Origin: Eulemur rufifrons
Taxonomy: Eukaryota; Chordata; Mammalia; Primates; Lemuridae
Assembly (NCBI RefSeq): GCF_041146395.1
Contig: NC_090990.1
Location: 49,707,501-49,771,500 of the forward strand
Direction of reading: 5' to 3'
DNA length: 64,000 bases
Positions 1 to 11,491 of this stretch are shown piece after piece. The notes beneath the pieces are model-generated. The model had not been told where the DNA came from, ran no database searches, and saw nothing but the letters and a program-made list of their open reading frames with translations. Each line of letters starts with the position of its first letter. Positions within the stretch are counted from its first letter, which is position 1. Made by a program: the position numbers and the translations under genes.

Positions 1-595
1 CCTGAGTTTGTCAGTGCTAATGTGCTTTCCTACCTCAAAGGGACTTGACAATGAGCAGGTTTCGAAATCTATAGAATGGTTCTTTGGGGAAGATGGAAAG
101 CATATTTGCAGTCTGGTTCTTTGGGTTCGTGCTCTTCCTCCCCCTCCTGTGTTCTGCTGCCACCCTGGAATGTTGGTGCATGTGGCTGTTGAACATGAGA
201 ATCAAAGTCTGAATAGCAGACTGTGAAGACTGCATATACCTGTGGGGTGGGTGGGATGGGGCAGCAAGAACAGGCCAATTGAGGAAAGAGCATTTTCAGC
301 TGCTGCCACCAACCTTTGTCAAACCAAGTCTGCATGAGGGACCACAATCATAGCTGGACAGTGGTCGCCCTCTTCTGCCTGTTCAAGCCTTTAGTTTTCG
401 CTAATTTGTGCCTTCCCAGCAATTGATGCTTAGCAGTTTTTCCCTGCTGTGTGTCTGTTCTTGAAAATATCCTTAGATCCTACACAGAACAGCCATCAGG
501 CCAAGGTCTGGTTTTTCTGTTCTCCAGCAGTGCTTTTGGGTTTCGCTGTTTCCCTTTATGTTTTAAGCTTTTAACAAATACAGTAGGAGGCAGCA

Positions 596-683
596 TAATG
601 TCATGAGAAGAACACAGGTTTTAGAGTGAGACAGATCTAGGGAAGATCCCCGACTGTGTGACCTAGATTTTTGTCTTGGGTTC
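596..683 (+). repeat. MIR SINE, first part
   Basis: Matches the 5' and central part of MIR (tRNA-derived head, then a gtgtgacct-type core). It stops exactly where an MST LTR begins and resumes after it. Confidence 0.6.
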
Positions 684-1045
684 TGCTATGGACTGAATGT
701 TTGTGACTCCTCTCCCCAAATCCATATGCTGAAACATAACCCTTAATGTGATAATATTTGGAGGTGGGGCCTTTGGGAGGTGGTTAGGTCATGAGGGCAG
801 AGCCAGCATGAATGGTATCAGTGCCCTTAATAAAGGGATCCCAGAGAACTCGCTTGCCTCTTTCACCAACGTGAGCACACAGGGGGAAGATGGCTGTCTG
901 AATTAAGAAGTAAGCCCTCACTAAACCTGCTGGCACCTTGATCTTGGATTTCCTAGCCTCTGCAACTGTGAGAAATACATTTCTGTTGTTTATAAGCCAC
1001 TTAGTTTATGGTATCTCGTTATAGCAGCCCAAATGGTTTAAGATG
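684..1045 (+). mobile_element. MST-type MaLR LTR (solitary)
   Basis: Starts tgctatggactgaatgtttg and runs through the typical 'gaggtggggcctttgggagg', 'tcatgagggcagagcc' and 'gtttataagccac' segments to 'cgttatagcagccc'. It is flanked by ggttc (679-683) and ggtcc (1046-1050), a 4/5 match for the 5-base target duplication of this LTR class. No internal viral sequence is present. Confidence 0.85.
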
Positions 1046-1180
1046 GGTCCTCAGTTTGCTCATCTGTAAAAGGGAGATGATAAAACCTGCCTGGCAATGT
1101 GATTGTGAGGATTAAATAAGATAATGAATATAAAGCTTGTAGTCCAGTTCCCAGCAATCAGAAGGTGATTGACAAATGAT
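1046..1180 (+). repeat. MIR SINE, second part
   Basis: Continues the MIR interrupted at 683: 'cctcagtttgctcatctgta', then 'attgtgaggattaaataaga' and the 3' tail. Confidence 0.7.
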
Positions 1181-1499
1181 GCTGTTATCACCTGGCTGCA
1201 TTTCAATGCAATTGAAATTGGTTTAAAAGTGAATTGGAACTCACAGTTTCTTGACGATTCAATTCAGTTCAATTAAGTGTCCTTTTTTGGACTGTTTGTC
1301 TTGGTAAGTGTTGTGCTGGGTGCACGACACAGCACGATTCAGATATAAACTAAGCATAGCATGACACAGCATAATATAAATTCAGCACTGTCTTCTTAGC
1401 TCTTGCTGATTCTCAGTTAATTTTGTATTGCAGCTTTCAAAGAAAGCAATCCCCATACCCTTCTCAATAATTCTAAATACCTTTATCTACTCTTTGAAG

Positions 1500-1780
1500 G
1501 TTAGTTTGACCTTCAAGCCTTTTGGGATCTGAGGACCATTCACATTTGCAGTCTCACCTCTCACCCCTTTCTGATACACCCTCTATGAGCACGCAATTCT
1601 GTGGGAAACGCCATGATATCTTGACTCCAGTATGTGCTATAGCCAGGGCCTTGTACCCATTACTCTCCCTCTCGGAGTCCCCTCCTTCCTCCTCTGTAGT
1701 GGAGACTGCAGTAGCCATCTCAGGGTTGGGTGAAGGTTTATGCATGTAAATCTTTTTCCCATGAGCAGATGGAACCACAC
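1500..1780 (+). repeat. L2-like LINE fragment
   Basis: The start, tttgaccttcaagcctttt, matches a second copy at 4861 (cttgaccttcaagccttgtg). Both continue with diverged 'ccctgacacaccctctacg'-like sequence. They resemble the part of L2 just upstream of its 3' end. The family assignment is moderate. Confidence 0.45.
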
Positions 1781-1810
1781 AGACCAGACAGCAGGAGACA
1801 GATGACACAA

Positions 1811-2478
1811 ACAGTAGTTCCCCCTTATCCATGCTTTTGCTTTATAGAGTTTCGGTTACCTGCAGTCAACTGGAGTCTGAAAAATATTAGGAAAATTCCA
1901 TAAATAAACAATTCATCAGTTTTAAATTGTGTATTGTTCTAAGTAGCATGATGAAATCTCATGCCATCCTACTCCATCATGCTTGAGACGTGCATTGTCC
2001 CTTTGTCCAGCATTTCCGCACTGTCTACACTACCCTCCTGTTAGTCACTTACTAGCTGTCTAGGTGATCAGATCGGCTATCGTGATATCTCAGTGCTGGT
2101 GTTCAAGTCACCCTTCTTTTACCATGGCCCCAAATTGCAAGGGTACTGATGTGGGCAATTCGGATATGCCAAAGAGAAGCCGTAGAGTGACTCCCTTAAG
2201 TGAGATGGTGAAAGTTCTTGACTTAATAAGGAAATAAAAATAAACCATATGCTGAGGTTGCTAAGATCTACAGTAAGAATGAATCCTCTATCCATGAAAT
2301 TGTGAAGAAGGAAAAGAAATTGTGCTAGTTTAGATGGAAAAGACACTAAATTGGTGAGTGGAAGACATGAACAGAAACGTGTTCCGGTTGATGGCAGTTG
2401 GGTTTGGTATCATCTGTGGTTTCAGGCATCACTGGAGGTCTTGGAATGTTTCCCTTTTGGATAAGCGGGGACCACTGT
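1811..2478 (+). mobile_element. Tigger-family DNA transposon (MER2-type ends), internally deleted
   Basis: Left end acagtagttcccccttat and right end ataagcggggaccactgt are inverted repeats matching at 15 of 18 positions. The interior matches the pogo/Tigger 5' region up to the transposase start, a transposase N-terminal stretch at 2124-2350, and then jumps to the 3' end ('tggtttcaggcatcactgga', 'cttggaatgtttccc'). Most of the transposase gene is missing, so it is a non-autonomous fossil. Confidence 0.8.
2124..2350 (+). pseudogene. Tigger transposase N-terminal remnant
   Basis: The ATG at 2124 opens MAPNCKGTDVGNSDMPKRSR followed by RVTPLSEMVKVLDLIRK and then a stop. This is the start of the Tigger transposase, whose N terminus carries a CENP-B-like DNA-binding helix-turn-helix. 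Beyond the stop, the frame still resembles the family ('aagatctacagtaagaatga', 'attgtgaagaaggaaaag'). The catalytic DDE region is deleted; it cannot be functional. Confidence 0.75.
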
Positions 2479-2821
2479 GCTGGTGTCTGCATCGGCCAAA
2501 TGCTAAGTAGAGGCAGAAGCTGCCTTGAACTCAAGGAGGCCGTGGTGGGTGTGCAGTAATTTTTCTGTGTCATCTGTGGTGCCATTTGTGCAGCCAGTCA
2601 GGGTGCAGCCTGCAGAAGAGAAGCCACATAGCTCTTTCCTTCCCTCCAGCTCCTTATCATAACGGCTGATGGCAAAGAGGCCATGACGATGATGATGATG
2701 ACGGCTACTTCTTATTGAGCACTTATTGTAGACATATGTGTATTTCATTTACTTAATATCTCAAAACTGAGATTCAGAGAGGTTATGTCACACCCCTGAG
2801 CATGGAGACAGGAAGGGTGGC

Positions 2822-3215
2822 TGAAATGATGGTGATGGCCCTCCAAAGCATGACTCCAGATTATTCTGACAGTTGGGCAGCTAGCGTGCCAGGGAAACAA
2901 TTGTTTGTCTCCTCAGCAACGCCGAATATTTGGCAGATTTGTCATTGGTGCATTTCAGTCATCTTCATGTGGATGAAGAAACAGATCTCAGAAAATTTAA
3001 TCCAGCTGGCAGTGCTATGCCCAGAATTCAATTAAGTCCATGATTTCCAATTAATGGGCTTTCACGCCAAGATTGAGGTCATAGCATTAATCTTGCTTTT
3101 ATTTTAGGATTTCCACTATCATGATTTACAGTGAAGCCCAGCCAATCTTGTCAGGATTATTGAAGCATAATTAAGTGAGAAAGACAGGCTGAGCAGCTAG
3201 TTAATGTGGGAGCCA
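2822..3215. promoter_or_regulatory. Candidate conserved intronic element (unproven)
   Basis: A unique, non-repeat stretch with many homeodomain-type and SOX-type words close together: aacaattgttt, caattaagt, ccaattaatgg, cattaatc, cataattaagtg, agttaatg. Dense TAAT/ATTA words in non-repetitive sequence are common in conserved developmental enhancers. This is inference from composition only. Confidence 0.25.
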
Positions 3216-3642
3216 GGGAGAGGGCCCCATACCATTGCTTGGTAAGCCTGCCTCAGGCAGGATGGGGCTGTATGTGAAGATTTCCATCTGAGGATCATTT
3301 CCTGGATGCTTGATCTCTGTACAATTCACATCCCCATGAAAAAAAAATCTCCAGACAAAGAAAAGATTTCTGAGTCCCAGTTGGTGACCCATTGTGAGCA
3401 ATGTTCTTGCTAATTCAATGCTACCACATATATTAATACTTCCACCTCCAGGTACCATTTACTAAGTTGTAAGTGTAACAGTGTGCTCTTATGGATGATG
3501 GATTTAATCTTTGCGATGATTCTTTGAGGAAGGTATCATAGGCTTTCTCTTTGCATAAGGTCATATAGCAAGTAAGTGGCCTTTGTACCGAATTGATGAA
3601 AGGATGTGGCAGTTCCTAGATGCAGGCTATTTTTCTGTTTCT

Positions 3643-3646
<4 letters not shown>

Positions 3647-3682
<36 letters not shown>
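3647..3682. repeat. (GT)n microsatellite, about 18 units
   Basis: Perfect alternating GT dinucleotides directly after 'ttctttcc'. Confidence 0.95.
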
Positions 3683-3683
<1 letters not shown>

Positions 3684-3774
3684 GCCCACTAGGATCTCCT
3701 CTACTTTCCCATCTGGGAATAAGAAGATAAGGGTGCATAAGCAAGTATTATTTATGATTACCTTCTAGGTGACA

Positions 3775-3975
3775 GATGCTTATTCATCATTATCTCATTT
3801 AAATATCATCACATACAGGGGAGGAGGATATTATCTGCCCCCATTTTACAGTTGAGGAAACTGAGGCTTAGAGAGATTAATTAACGAGCCCATTGCTACA
3901 CAGGTACTAAGGAAAGCGGGTCAGTGTCGTGAATCCAGGGATGCTTGTTTGCAAATCCTGGGTCTTTTCCATCAC
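3775..3975 (-). repeat. MIR SINE, antisense
   Basis: Shows the antisense MIR core: 'ccccattttacagttgagga', 'aactgaggcttagagagatt', then 'aatcctgggtcttttccatc' at the tRNA-like end. Confidence 0.75.
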
Positions 3976-4860
3976 ATCATGCTAGTACCAAATGCTTTTT
4001 TTCTTTTTCTGGTTCTTCTGGAGTGTTTATTATTGACTCAAGACTTTTTGGGAAAAGTAACACATGGAGGGTCATTTTCTGAGTGGAAAGAATCTGAAGA
4101 GAGGGTAGGAACCAACCCAGCAGGTAAGGGTGTGCCTTTGGCTTTTGGGATTTAGTCCAAGTCTTCTGCATGTTGAGTCCAGCCAGTAGTCTACCAAGTC
4201 TAGCCAAGCCCGGAAGCCAACCTCTTTCATTGACTTTGAATTTGCTCAGTATTTGGTTTTTCCAGAAGAGAGGGTAGTAGGCAGGCATTTATGAGAATGT
4301 CTCCACAAGCCAAGTCCATGCCATAAGCTGGGCCCACAGATAGCAGTGGTTTTCTTTGGCCTTGAGACCAGTGAAACGGAGGAGTAGCAGGTTCTCTTTG
4401 CACTTAGGTAGCAGATTTTCTTCCAAATGCTTGCTGTGAGGTTTTTTGTTTTGCCCTAGGACTCACCTTCAGACTGTATCTGCATACCCTGTGAGGTTAG
4501 CATTTAGATGTGTCCTCACTTCCAGTTTGCTTAGCCTCATTGAGCATTTTTGTGCTTGGAATGACTTATTACAGAGACTTCCTAAAGGAGGTTCTTACTA
4601 ATACATTTAGTTGATAATTATATACTGAAGGACTGCCTTGAAATTTCCTTCAGGTGCCTCGGGATGGAATTCTTACTTTTGAAATGTGCCCTAAAGAATG
4701 TGCTGTCCCTGGGGAAATCCACTTGTCTGTGGCAATGTTAATCTCCATGAGCAGCTTCTTGGAAATTTGCCGATACCCATTTTTTTGTCATTTGTCAATG
4801 TGAGGACCAAATCCCGTAGGCAGTTACACAGACGGTCTGGTCAAAGTTCTTACTCTTTAG

Positions 4861-5290
4861 CTTGACCTTCAAGCCTTGTGAGATCGAGGACCACTCCCCT
4901 TCCCAGTCTCATCCCCCACCCCTGACACACCCTCTACGTCAGTCCTCCCAGTTCACTGAGGAAACAGCAGGCTCTCCTGGCTCCAGATGTACTATGGTCA
5001 GTGCCAGAGGGAAATCACTTGCCTTCTCAGACCCCCTGACCCTGCTTCAGTGTCACGGGCGAGCTTAGCACGTTCCCTAGTGCAGCTATAACCGTGCTCA
5101 GTTATGTCCTTTCCACTTTCATGTATGTCCTTGACTTGATGGTCTCCCGGCCTTTGCTATCTCTCCCCTCTCAGTCTGAAATGTGCTTCAGCCCATTGCC
5201 ACTCAAACTGCAGTCCAGATACCACCTTTTCCATAACGCTGTCCTCTTTCTCACGTCCAAAAACAACGTGCACCCCCCTACACACACACA
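4861..5290 (+). repeat. L2-like LINE fragment
   Basis: Second copy of the sequence at 1500, continuing with C/T-rich text such as 'cacttgccttctcagacccc' that resembles the L2 3' coding end. The assignment is moderate. Confidence 0.45.
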
Positions 5291-5461
5291 TGAATGAAGA
5301 TTCTTGACCAGTTGTACTTCCAGCTCCCAAATCCCGGGATTCTTTATTGCATATATTGGTTGATTCCTTCTCTTGTGTTCTGTAATATATAGTTATGTGT
5401 AGAGTTTTCACTGTGACTTTTCCCAAGTAACTGTGTTCTCAGTTCTTAGCACAGCACGGTT

Positions 5462-5921
5462 GGGGTTTATTTATTTATTTCAGAGTATTACGGGGGTACA
5501 AACGCTTTGGTTCCATAAATTGCCTTTGTACCACCTGAGTCCGAGCTACCAGCATGCCCATGCCCCAGAGAGTGCGAACTGCATCCGTTAGGCGTGACTT
5601 TACCCGTCCCCTTCTCCCCCTTCTTCCCCCACCACCTGCCAGACACCTGATGGATGTTACTTCCATATGTGTGCATAAGTTTTGATCGATTAGTACCAAT
5701 TTGATGGTGAGTACATGGGATGTTTGCTTTTCCATTCTTGTGATACTACACTTAGAAGAATGGGCTCCAGCTCCATCCAGGACAATACAAGAGGTATTAG
5801 TTCACCCTTTTTTATTAGTGGCTGAGTAGAACTCCATGGTATACATATACCACATTTTATTAATCTACCCATGGATTGATGGGCACTTGGGTTGTTTCCA
5901 CATCTTTGCAGTTGTGAATTG
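5462..5921 (-). mobile_element. Strepsirrhine L1 3' end, antisense, 5'-truncated
   Basis: Starts with an A-tail complement (tttatttatttattt), then gtacaaacg in the tail region, and 'ccaatttgatggtgagtaca' further in. It is flanked by near-perfect target duplications: agcacagcacggtt (5448-5461) and agcacagcacagtt (5922-5935), 13 of 14 identical. The interior is homologous, on the opposite strand, to the L1 tail at 25130-25545. Confidence 0.9.
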
Positions 5922-6054
5922 AGCACAGCACAGTTTTAACAGGGAATGGCTGTGGCAATGCAGACAGCCTTATGGGACCAAGGATGGCATTTTATGGTTA
6001 ATCGAGTGTTTGTGTTGTCTTCCCCAAACAGTCTAGGCTCTATTTAAGCATATG

Positions 6055-6160
6055 GCAAAAGGGACATAGGCTTTGGAGTTAGAGCAATGTTCTTTTCCTT
6101 GCCCTGCCACTTACTAGCCAGCTGGGTGACTTGAACCTTAATTTCCTCATATGCCTTTAA
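6055..6160 (+). repeat. MIR SINE fragment
   Basis: 'ctttggagttagag', 'ctgccacttactagccagct' and 'gggtgacttgaacctt' match the MIR head and core. Confidence 0.7.
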
Positions 6161-6448
6161 ACATTTCAATGAGTCTGGGTTGACAGCCAGAAATGTGCAT
6201 TTTTATTAACTTTTTGAAATTTGTTGAGACCTATTTTATACCCCAGCATATGTAAACACTTGATAAGAAGGTATATTCTTCAGATGTTGGCTGCAATATT
6301 CTATAAATGTCATTAGGGCAATGTAGTTGATATTGTTGTTCAAATATTCTATACCCATACCAATGTTTTATCTACTTGTTCTATCAGTTATTGAGAGAGG
6401 TTTAAAAATTTGCATTTGTGATGTTTGCTTTGTCTCTCTCTCTCTCTC

Positions 6449-6750
6449 TTTTTTTTTTCTTTTTTTGAGACAGGGTATCATTCTGTTGCCCTGGCTAAAG
6501 TACAGTGGCATCATCACAGCTCACTGCAACCTCAAACTCCCAAGCTCAAAAGATCCTCCTGCCTCAGCCTCCTGAGTATCTGGGACTACAGGCATGCAAC
6601 ACAATGCCCAGCTAATTTTTCTTTTCTTTTTTTGTAGAGATGGAGTCTTGCTTATGCTCAGGCTGGTCTCAAACTCTTGACCTTAAGCAATCCTCCTGCC
6701 TCGGCCTCCCAGAGTGCTAGGATTACAGGCATGAGCCACTGCACCTGGCC
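6449..6750 (-). mobile_element. Alu SINE, antisense, full-length
   Basis: Begins with a T tract after a (TC)n run and ends at the Alu 5' end complement, 'ccactgcacctggcc'. The left arm reads 'tcttgcttatgctcaggctg', close to the strepsirrhine 'cttgctcttgctcaggct' form. Confidence 0.95.
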
Positions 6751-6790
6751 TATTTGTCTATTGCTATTGTTCTGTCCATTTTTGCTTCAT

Positions 6791-7031
6791 GTTTTTTGTT
6801 TGTTTGTTTTTGTGACAAGGTCTTGCTTTGTTGCCCAGGCTACAGTGCAGTGGCATCATCATAACTCACTGCAACCTCCAATCCCAGGCTCAAATGATCC
6901 TCCTGCATCAGCCTCCCAAATAGCTGGGACTACAGGTGTGCACCACTATACCTGGCTAATTTAAAACAGTTTTGTTTTTTTGTTTTTTTTTTTTTGTAAT
7001 GACAGGGTCTCACTATGTTGCTCAGGCTGGG
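6791..7031 (-). mobile_element. Alu SINE, antisense, 5'-truncated
   Basis: Right arm is complete ('gttgcccaggctacagtgca' to 'tgcaccactatacctggct'); the middle is a long T-rich run; the left arm stops at 'gttgctcaggctggg', where L1 sequence resumes. It lies 40 bases from the previous Alu. Confidence 0.9.
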
Positions 7032-9090
7032 CTTTGTGTATTTTGAAGCTGTGTGATTAGGTGCATACTTATCTAGGATTATTATATCTTTCAGAACAAT
7101 TGATCCTTTTATTATTATGAAACATTACTCTTTATCTCTGGAATACTTCATGTCCTGAAATTAAGTTGTCTGGTAATATAGGCATTCCTGCTTTCTTTTG
7201 CTTATTATTTTGCATAGTTAATCTTTTCTCATCCTTTTATTATCAACCTATCTGTGACTTTGTAACTAAAGTGCATCCCTGTAGATAGCATATAATTTGG
7301 TCTTGTCTTTTATCTAGTCTATCTCTCCCTTTTAATTATCGTATTTAGTCTACTTAGATTTATTGTAATTAATAATATGGTTGGGACTAAATGTACTGTC
7401 TTGCTGTTTCTTTTTTTTTCTTTCTGTTTGTTTCTAATTGTCCCTTCTATTTTTTTGTTTCCCCATTCTTCCTTTTCAGCCTTGTCAGTATTAATCATAT
7501 ATTTTAAATATAAAATTTTAATTCTCCCACTGGCTTTTTGGCTATATCCTTTTATTTTTTGTTTGTGGTGATTTTTCCAGGGATTACAATATGAATTTTT
7601 CACTTATCACTTTATACTTAGAGTAAAATAAAATAACGTTATAGCAGTAAAATTTCATCTACCTTCTACCCATCTATTTGCTACCCATCTATTGTGCTAT
7701 TTTGTTATAAATTTTGCATCTATGTAATAATTCTACAATACAGTGTTATTTTTGCTTGACACAGTTGTCTTTCAGATAACTTGAGAAAAAAAATAGCCTT
7801 TTATATTTACCATTTCTGGTATTCTTTGCTCTTTCTTGTAGTTCTAAGTGATCTAAGTTTCTTATCTGGTAACACTGCCCTTAAGCCTGAAGGACTTCCT
7901 TTATCATTTCTTGTAATGCAGGTCAACTAGTAACAAATTCTCTTGCTTTTTTTAATCTAAAATTTTGTTTTTAAAGGATTTTTTTGCTGTCTGTAAAATT
8001 CTTGTTTGATAGTTTTTTTCTGTCAGCACTCTAAAAAAGTCATTCCATTGTTTTTGGTCTCCATTGCTTCTGATAAATAAGCTAGCCATTATTTATGTTG
8101 TTGTTGTTCTGTATGTAATCTATCTTTTCCTCTATTTGCTGGTAAGATTTTCTTCTTAGTTTTGGTTTCAGCTGTTTGATTCTGATGTATTTAAGGTGAT
8201 TCTTTGTATATATCCTGCTTGGAGTTTGCTGAGTTACTTGGGTCTATAACAATAATTCTTAAGCAGGGACAATTTTGATCCCTTAGGAAACATTGGTAAT
8301 GTCTGGAGATATTTTTGGTTGTCTTTGCTTAGGGTTGAGGTGAGGGAGAATACTGCTTTTTAGATGCTGCTAAAAATTTCTTTTTTAGATGCTGCTAAAA
8401 ATTCTACAATGTCCATAACAGACCCCTAAAACAAAGCATTATCCAACTCACAGTATCCGTAGTGCCAAGTGCCAAGGTTGAGATACTCCGATTTTTAAGT
8501 TGATTTTTTTTTTTCACCAAATGTTGGAAATAAATTTTTTTTCCTGCCCCTTTTTCTTCCTCCCTCCCTTCTTAGACTCTACTCACTTGATAGTGAACAA
8601 CTTGATGTTGTCTCACAGGTCACTGAAACTTTATTTTTTTAATTTTCTTTTGTCTCTGTCTTTTAGATTTGGAAAATTTCTATGGACCCGTCTTCAAGTT
8701 CACTAACCTTTTCTTTTGCAGTTTCCAATCTGCTCTTAAGCCTATTTAGCAAAATTTTCATTTCAGATATTATACTTTTCAATTCTAGAATTTTTTTTAA
8801 CATTCTTTCCTGTTAACTCATTAATACCACCTCTTCTTTTAAATCTTTGAACATATTAATGAACTTTACAGTCTTTGCCAATTCCAATATCTGGGGCATT
8901 TAAGGATCTGTTTCTATTTACTTCTTTTTTATTGGTCAATTTTTACTGCCTGTTTATATGCCTTGTCTTTTTTTTTTTAATTGTATCATAGGCATTGTGA
9001 TGATACTTTGTCAGAAGTCTGGATTGTGATTTTCCTCTAAAACGTTGAATTTTATTCTAGAAAACAGTTAAATTAGTGGCCTATTCTTCT
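7032..9090 (-). mobile_element. Ancient L1 (L1M-type), antisense ORF2 region
   Basis: The T-rich text follows the antisense of old L1 sequence: 'aggtgcatacttatctagga', 'cttcatgtcctgaaattaag', 'gaaggacttcctttatcatt', 'gtcttcaagttcactaacct'. It is interrupted at about 8253-8495 by a MER20-like element. It has no open frame. Confidence 0.65.
8253..8495 (+). mobile_element. MER20-like hAT-Charlie element inside the L1
   Basis: 'attggtaatgtctggagata' plus 'tttttggttgtc' and the end 'gtgccaaggttgagatactc' match MER20. A tandem duplication of about 24 bases (8356-8379 and 8380-8404, containing agatgctgctaaaaatt) occurs in the middle. Confidence 0.7.
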
Positions 9091-9869
9091 GGTCCTGTTC
9101 AGGCTTGCTTTTCTTCTTTCTGAAAATGAATTGTGGTTTTAAACTTAAAATCCTAGGGTGGTTTTAAATTTACTCCTGGGGTGTGACCTTTACTCTAGGG
9201 TGTGGTCTGTATTTCTAGTGCGGGATGTGGTATAGAAACACTGTGTAGAGACACTGTGGTTTAGAAACAGTGTTTCTGATTCTGACATAGAAACACTGAA
9301 TATTTGACTGAGTGTTTGAGGTGCTCAGCAAGACTTTCCATTCTGGCTAGGCTAGAACTCCAACATACCCCAGCGCATATAACCTCTGGCATACAGTTCC
9401 GGTTTAGTTCGCAACCCTGCATCAGGCAGTCTCTGCTGGGCCTTGTGAAGTTTTGCGCTCTCTAGTAACAGCCCAGACTTCAGCCAAGGACTCCGAGTGA
9501 ATTTCCATGCAGACTGTTGCCTCCCTTCCCCTCAGGACTCCCACTGTGCTGCTCCCCATTTTCTTTTATCTCACCGCACACATCGGAGCTTCTTAGCTCT
9601 TGTTTGTATTTGTGACCCCTGCCCCCACAGCTCAGCAAGACCACTCTTCTGCCTGGGTTCTAGATCCCTTTGTGGTAGCAGGAAAGTGCCGCCAGGTAAA
9701 AAGCTGGAGCAACCGTGGGGCTCACCTTATGTGTTTCCTTCCTTTCAAAGATCCTAGTCCTTTTTGGCCTGTTGATTAATGCCTAAAAACAAATGTTTCT
9801 TGTAGCGTGTCCAGTGTATCACAGGGGGTCAAGTCTAATACCATTTACTCTGTCATGGTCAGAAGTGGA

Positions 9870-9955
9870 AGTCAGGAATATGCATTTTAAGCAAGGGCTG
9901 CAGATGATTCTGAAGCTGATGCTTGGTGGATCACATTTAAGAAATGCTGGTATAA
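9870..9955 (+). repeat. MER5A-like hAT fragment
   Basis: 'gatgattctgaagctgatgc' and the end 'cacatttaagaaatgctggt' match the 3' half of MER5A. Confidence 0.5.
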
Positions 9956-10766
9956 ACTATTTAAAGTAGATAAAAAGTGTTCAGAGCAGCTCTTGCTTTG
10001 TGAGGGATTGTTGAGGATCTCTACTCTCTAGGAGATCTGGGTATTTTATTAATGTACTTAGCAAAGGATAAAGGATTCTTTTCTGATATGTTTCTTTTGA
10101 GATCCCTTTGAGTGTGGTGTGTGTGTATGTGCGTGTTTACTATGGTGCTGAGTTGTCCTCTGTTTTCACCATCTTGTGTAGAGACGGTGCACAGATAGAA
10201 TACTACATCACAGCAGAATCATTGATCAAATACACTGCAAGACTTAATCCCATATATGTGTATGTATACATATATGTCAAACTTATACAATGTTTACATT
10301 TTAGATGTGTAGAGTTTATTGCCTGTCAATTTCCTGTATGTCAATAATGCTGTTTTTTAAAAAAGTTAATCATAGCAATGATTTGGGGAAGTCATTTTCT
10401 CTTCCTGGTATCCATTTGAGGCATAGGGATACATCGCTAATATCCAATTGAGTATTAAAGTGTTATGAGTCTGGGTTGCTTCCTTTCATCTGAGGAGGGC
10501 TTCCACCTCTCTGTATGTACCTGACTGTGCCTGATGAAATGAAAAAAGCATGGGTCTTGGCATCTAACAGACATTTGCATGTATCCTAAGCAATCCTAGG
10601 TAAATGAATTGCACTCTTTGAGACATGGTTTTCTTATCTGAAAAATAAGAGCAAAATACTTTTCAGTTTTATTGTGTGGTATACTGTATACTAGCATAGT
10701 ACCTAGCATGTAATAATGCCACTTTGGCTTATGCATAACATATGTGTGTATTGTGTATAGCATAAA

Positions 10767-10783
10767 GTATATATATATATATA
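10767..10783. repeat. (TA)n microsatellite
   Basis: Short run of alternating TA after 'cataaag'. Confidence 0.8.
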
Positions 10784-11426
10784 CCTACCCTGATCTTATA
10801 AACAACAAACAATATCTGTTCAGGCAGTTGCTGCTGTTCTTCTGGAAAGCAACGATTTGATCTTTCTGTAAAAAGTTGGCTTGCAGTGGTAATTCCAGAA
10901 TTTCTGTCTAGGAGCTAAGAGAAAACAGTCTTGTTGGAAAGAGAGGAGCCTGAAAAACTTATTAGGGCTGCATTCACCTAGCAAACACTGGTTTTCTAAG
11001 ATTCTACCTGTATATGGCAGGTTATTTGGGAAGATTGATAAAAGTTTCCTTAGTCACCCTTTGGTGCCTCTGTTGTCTCCCTGTATCCATTAAATGGAAC
11101 TGAAACGTCGAAAAGAAGATTTTTTACTTTATTTTTTTCTTTGCAGTTTTCTTTAAGCTGACCATCAGTCCTCTGCTATCTCTCTTTTCCATCATGGACA
11201 GGGTCAAATAACTGTGTGAATATTTCTCTGTTTCAGGCAGCAAGGCTAACAATTAAGAGGGAAACATCATTGTCCATTTTATGCAATTTAAGCCCTGATC
11301 TTTTGGTTAGAGAAAGGAGAAAAAATAATTAATGGTCACTTCCTGGAGTTGAGAGTCCATGGGGTGGGCAGAACTCTTTCTGTTTCTCCAGTTTTCTATT
11401 TGGGGTTCTGATCTCATTAAATTGAC

Positions 11427-11491
11427 TTAATTATAATTATGTTATAATTATATAATTATATATTTATATAATTATATATTATTATAATAAT
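11427..11491. repeat. A/T-rich palindromic stretch
   Basis: Repeated 'ataattat' words on both strands, with no G or C over most of its length apart from one G. Confidence 0.8.

Noticed and set aside
3647..3682. Possible CRISPR-like repetition here and at other simple-repeat tracts
   Set aside because: Plain microsatellites without spacers, in a mammalian genome.
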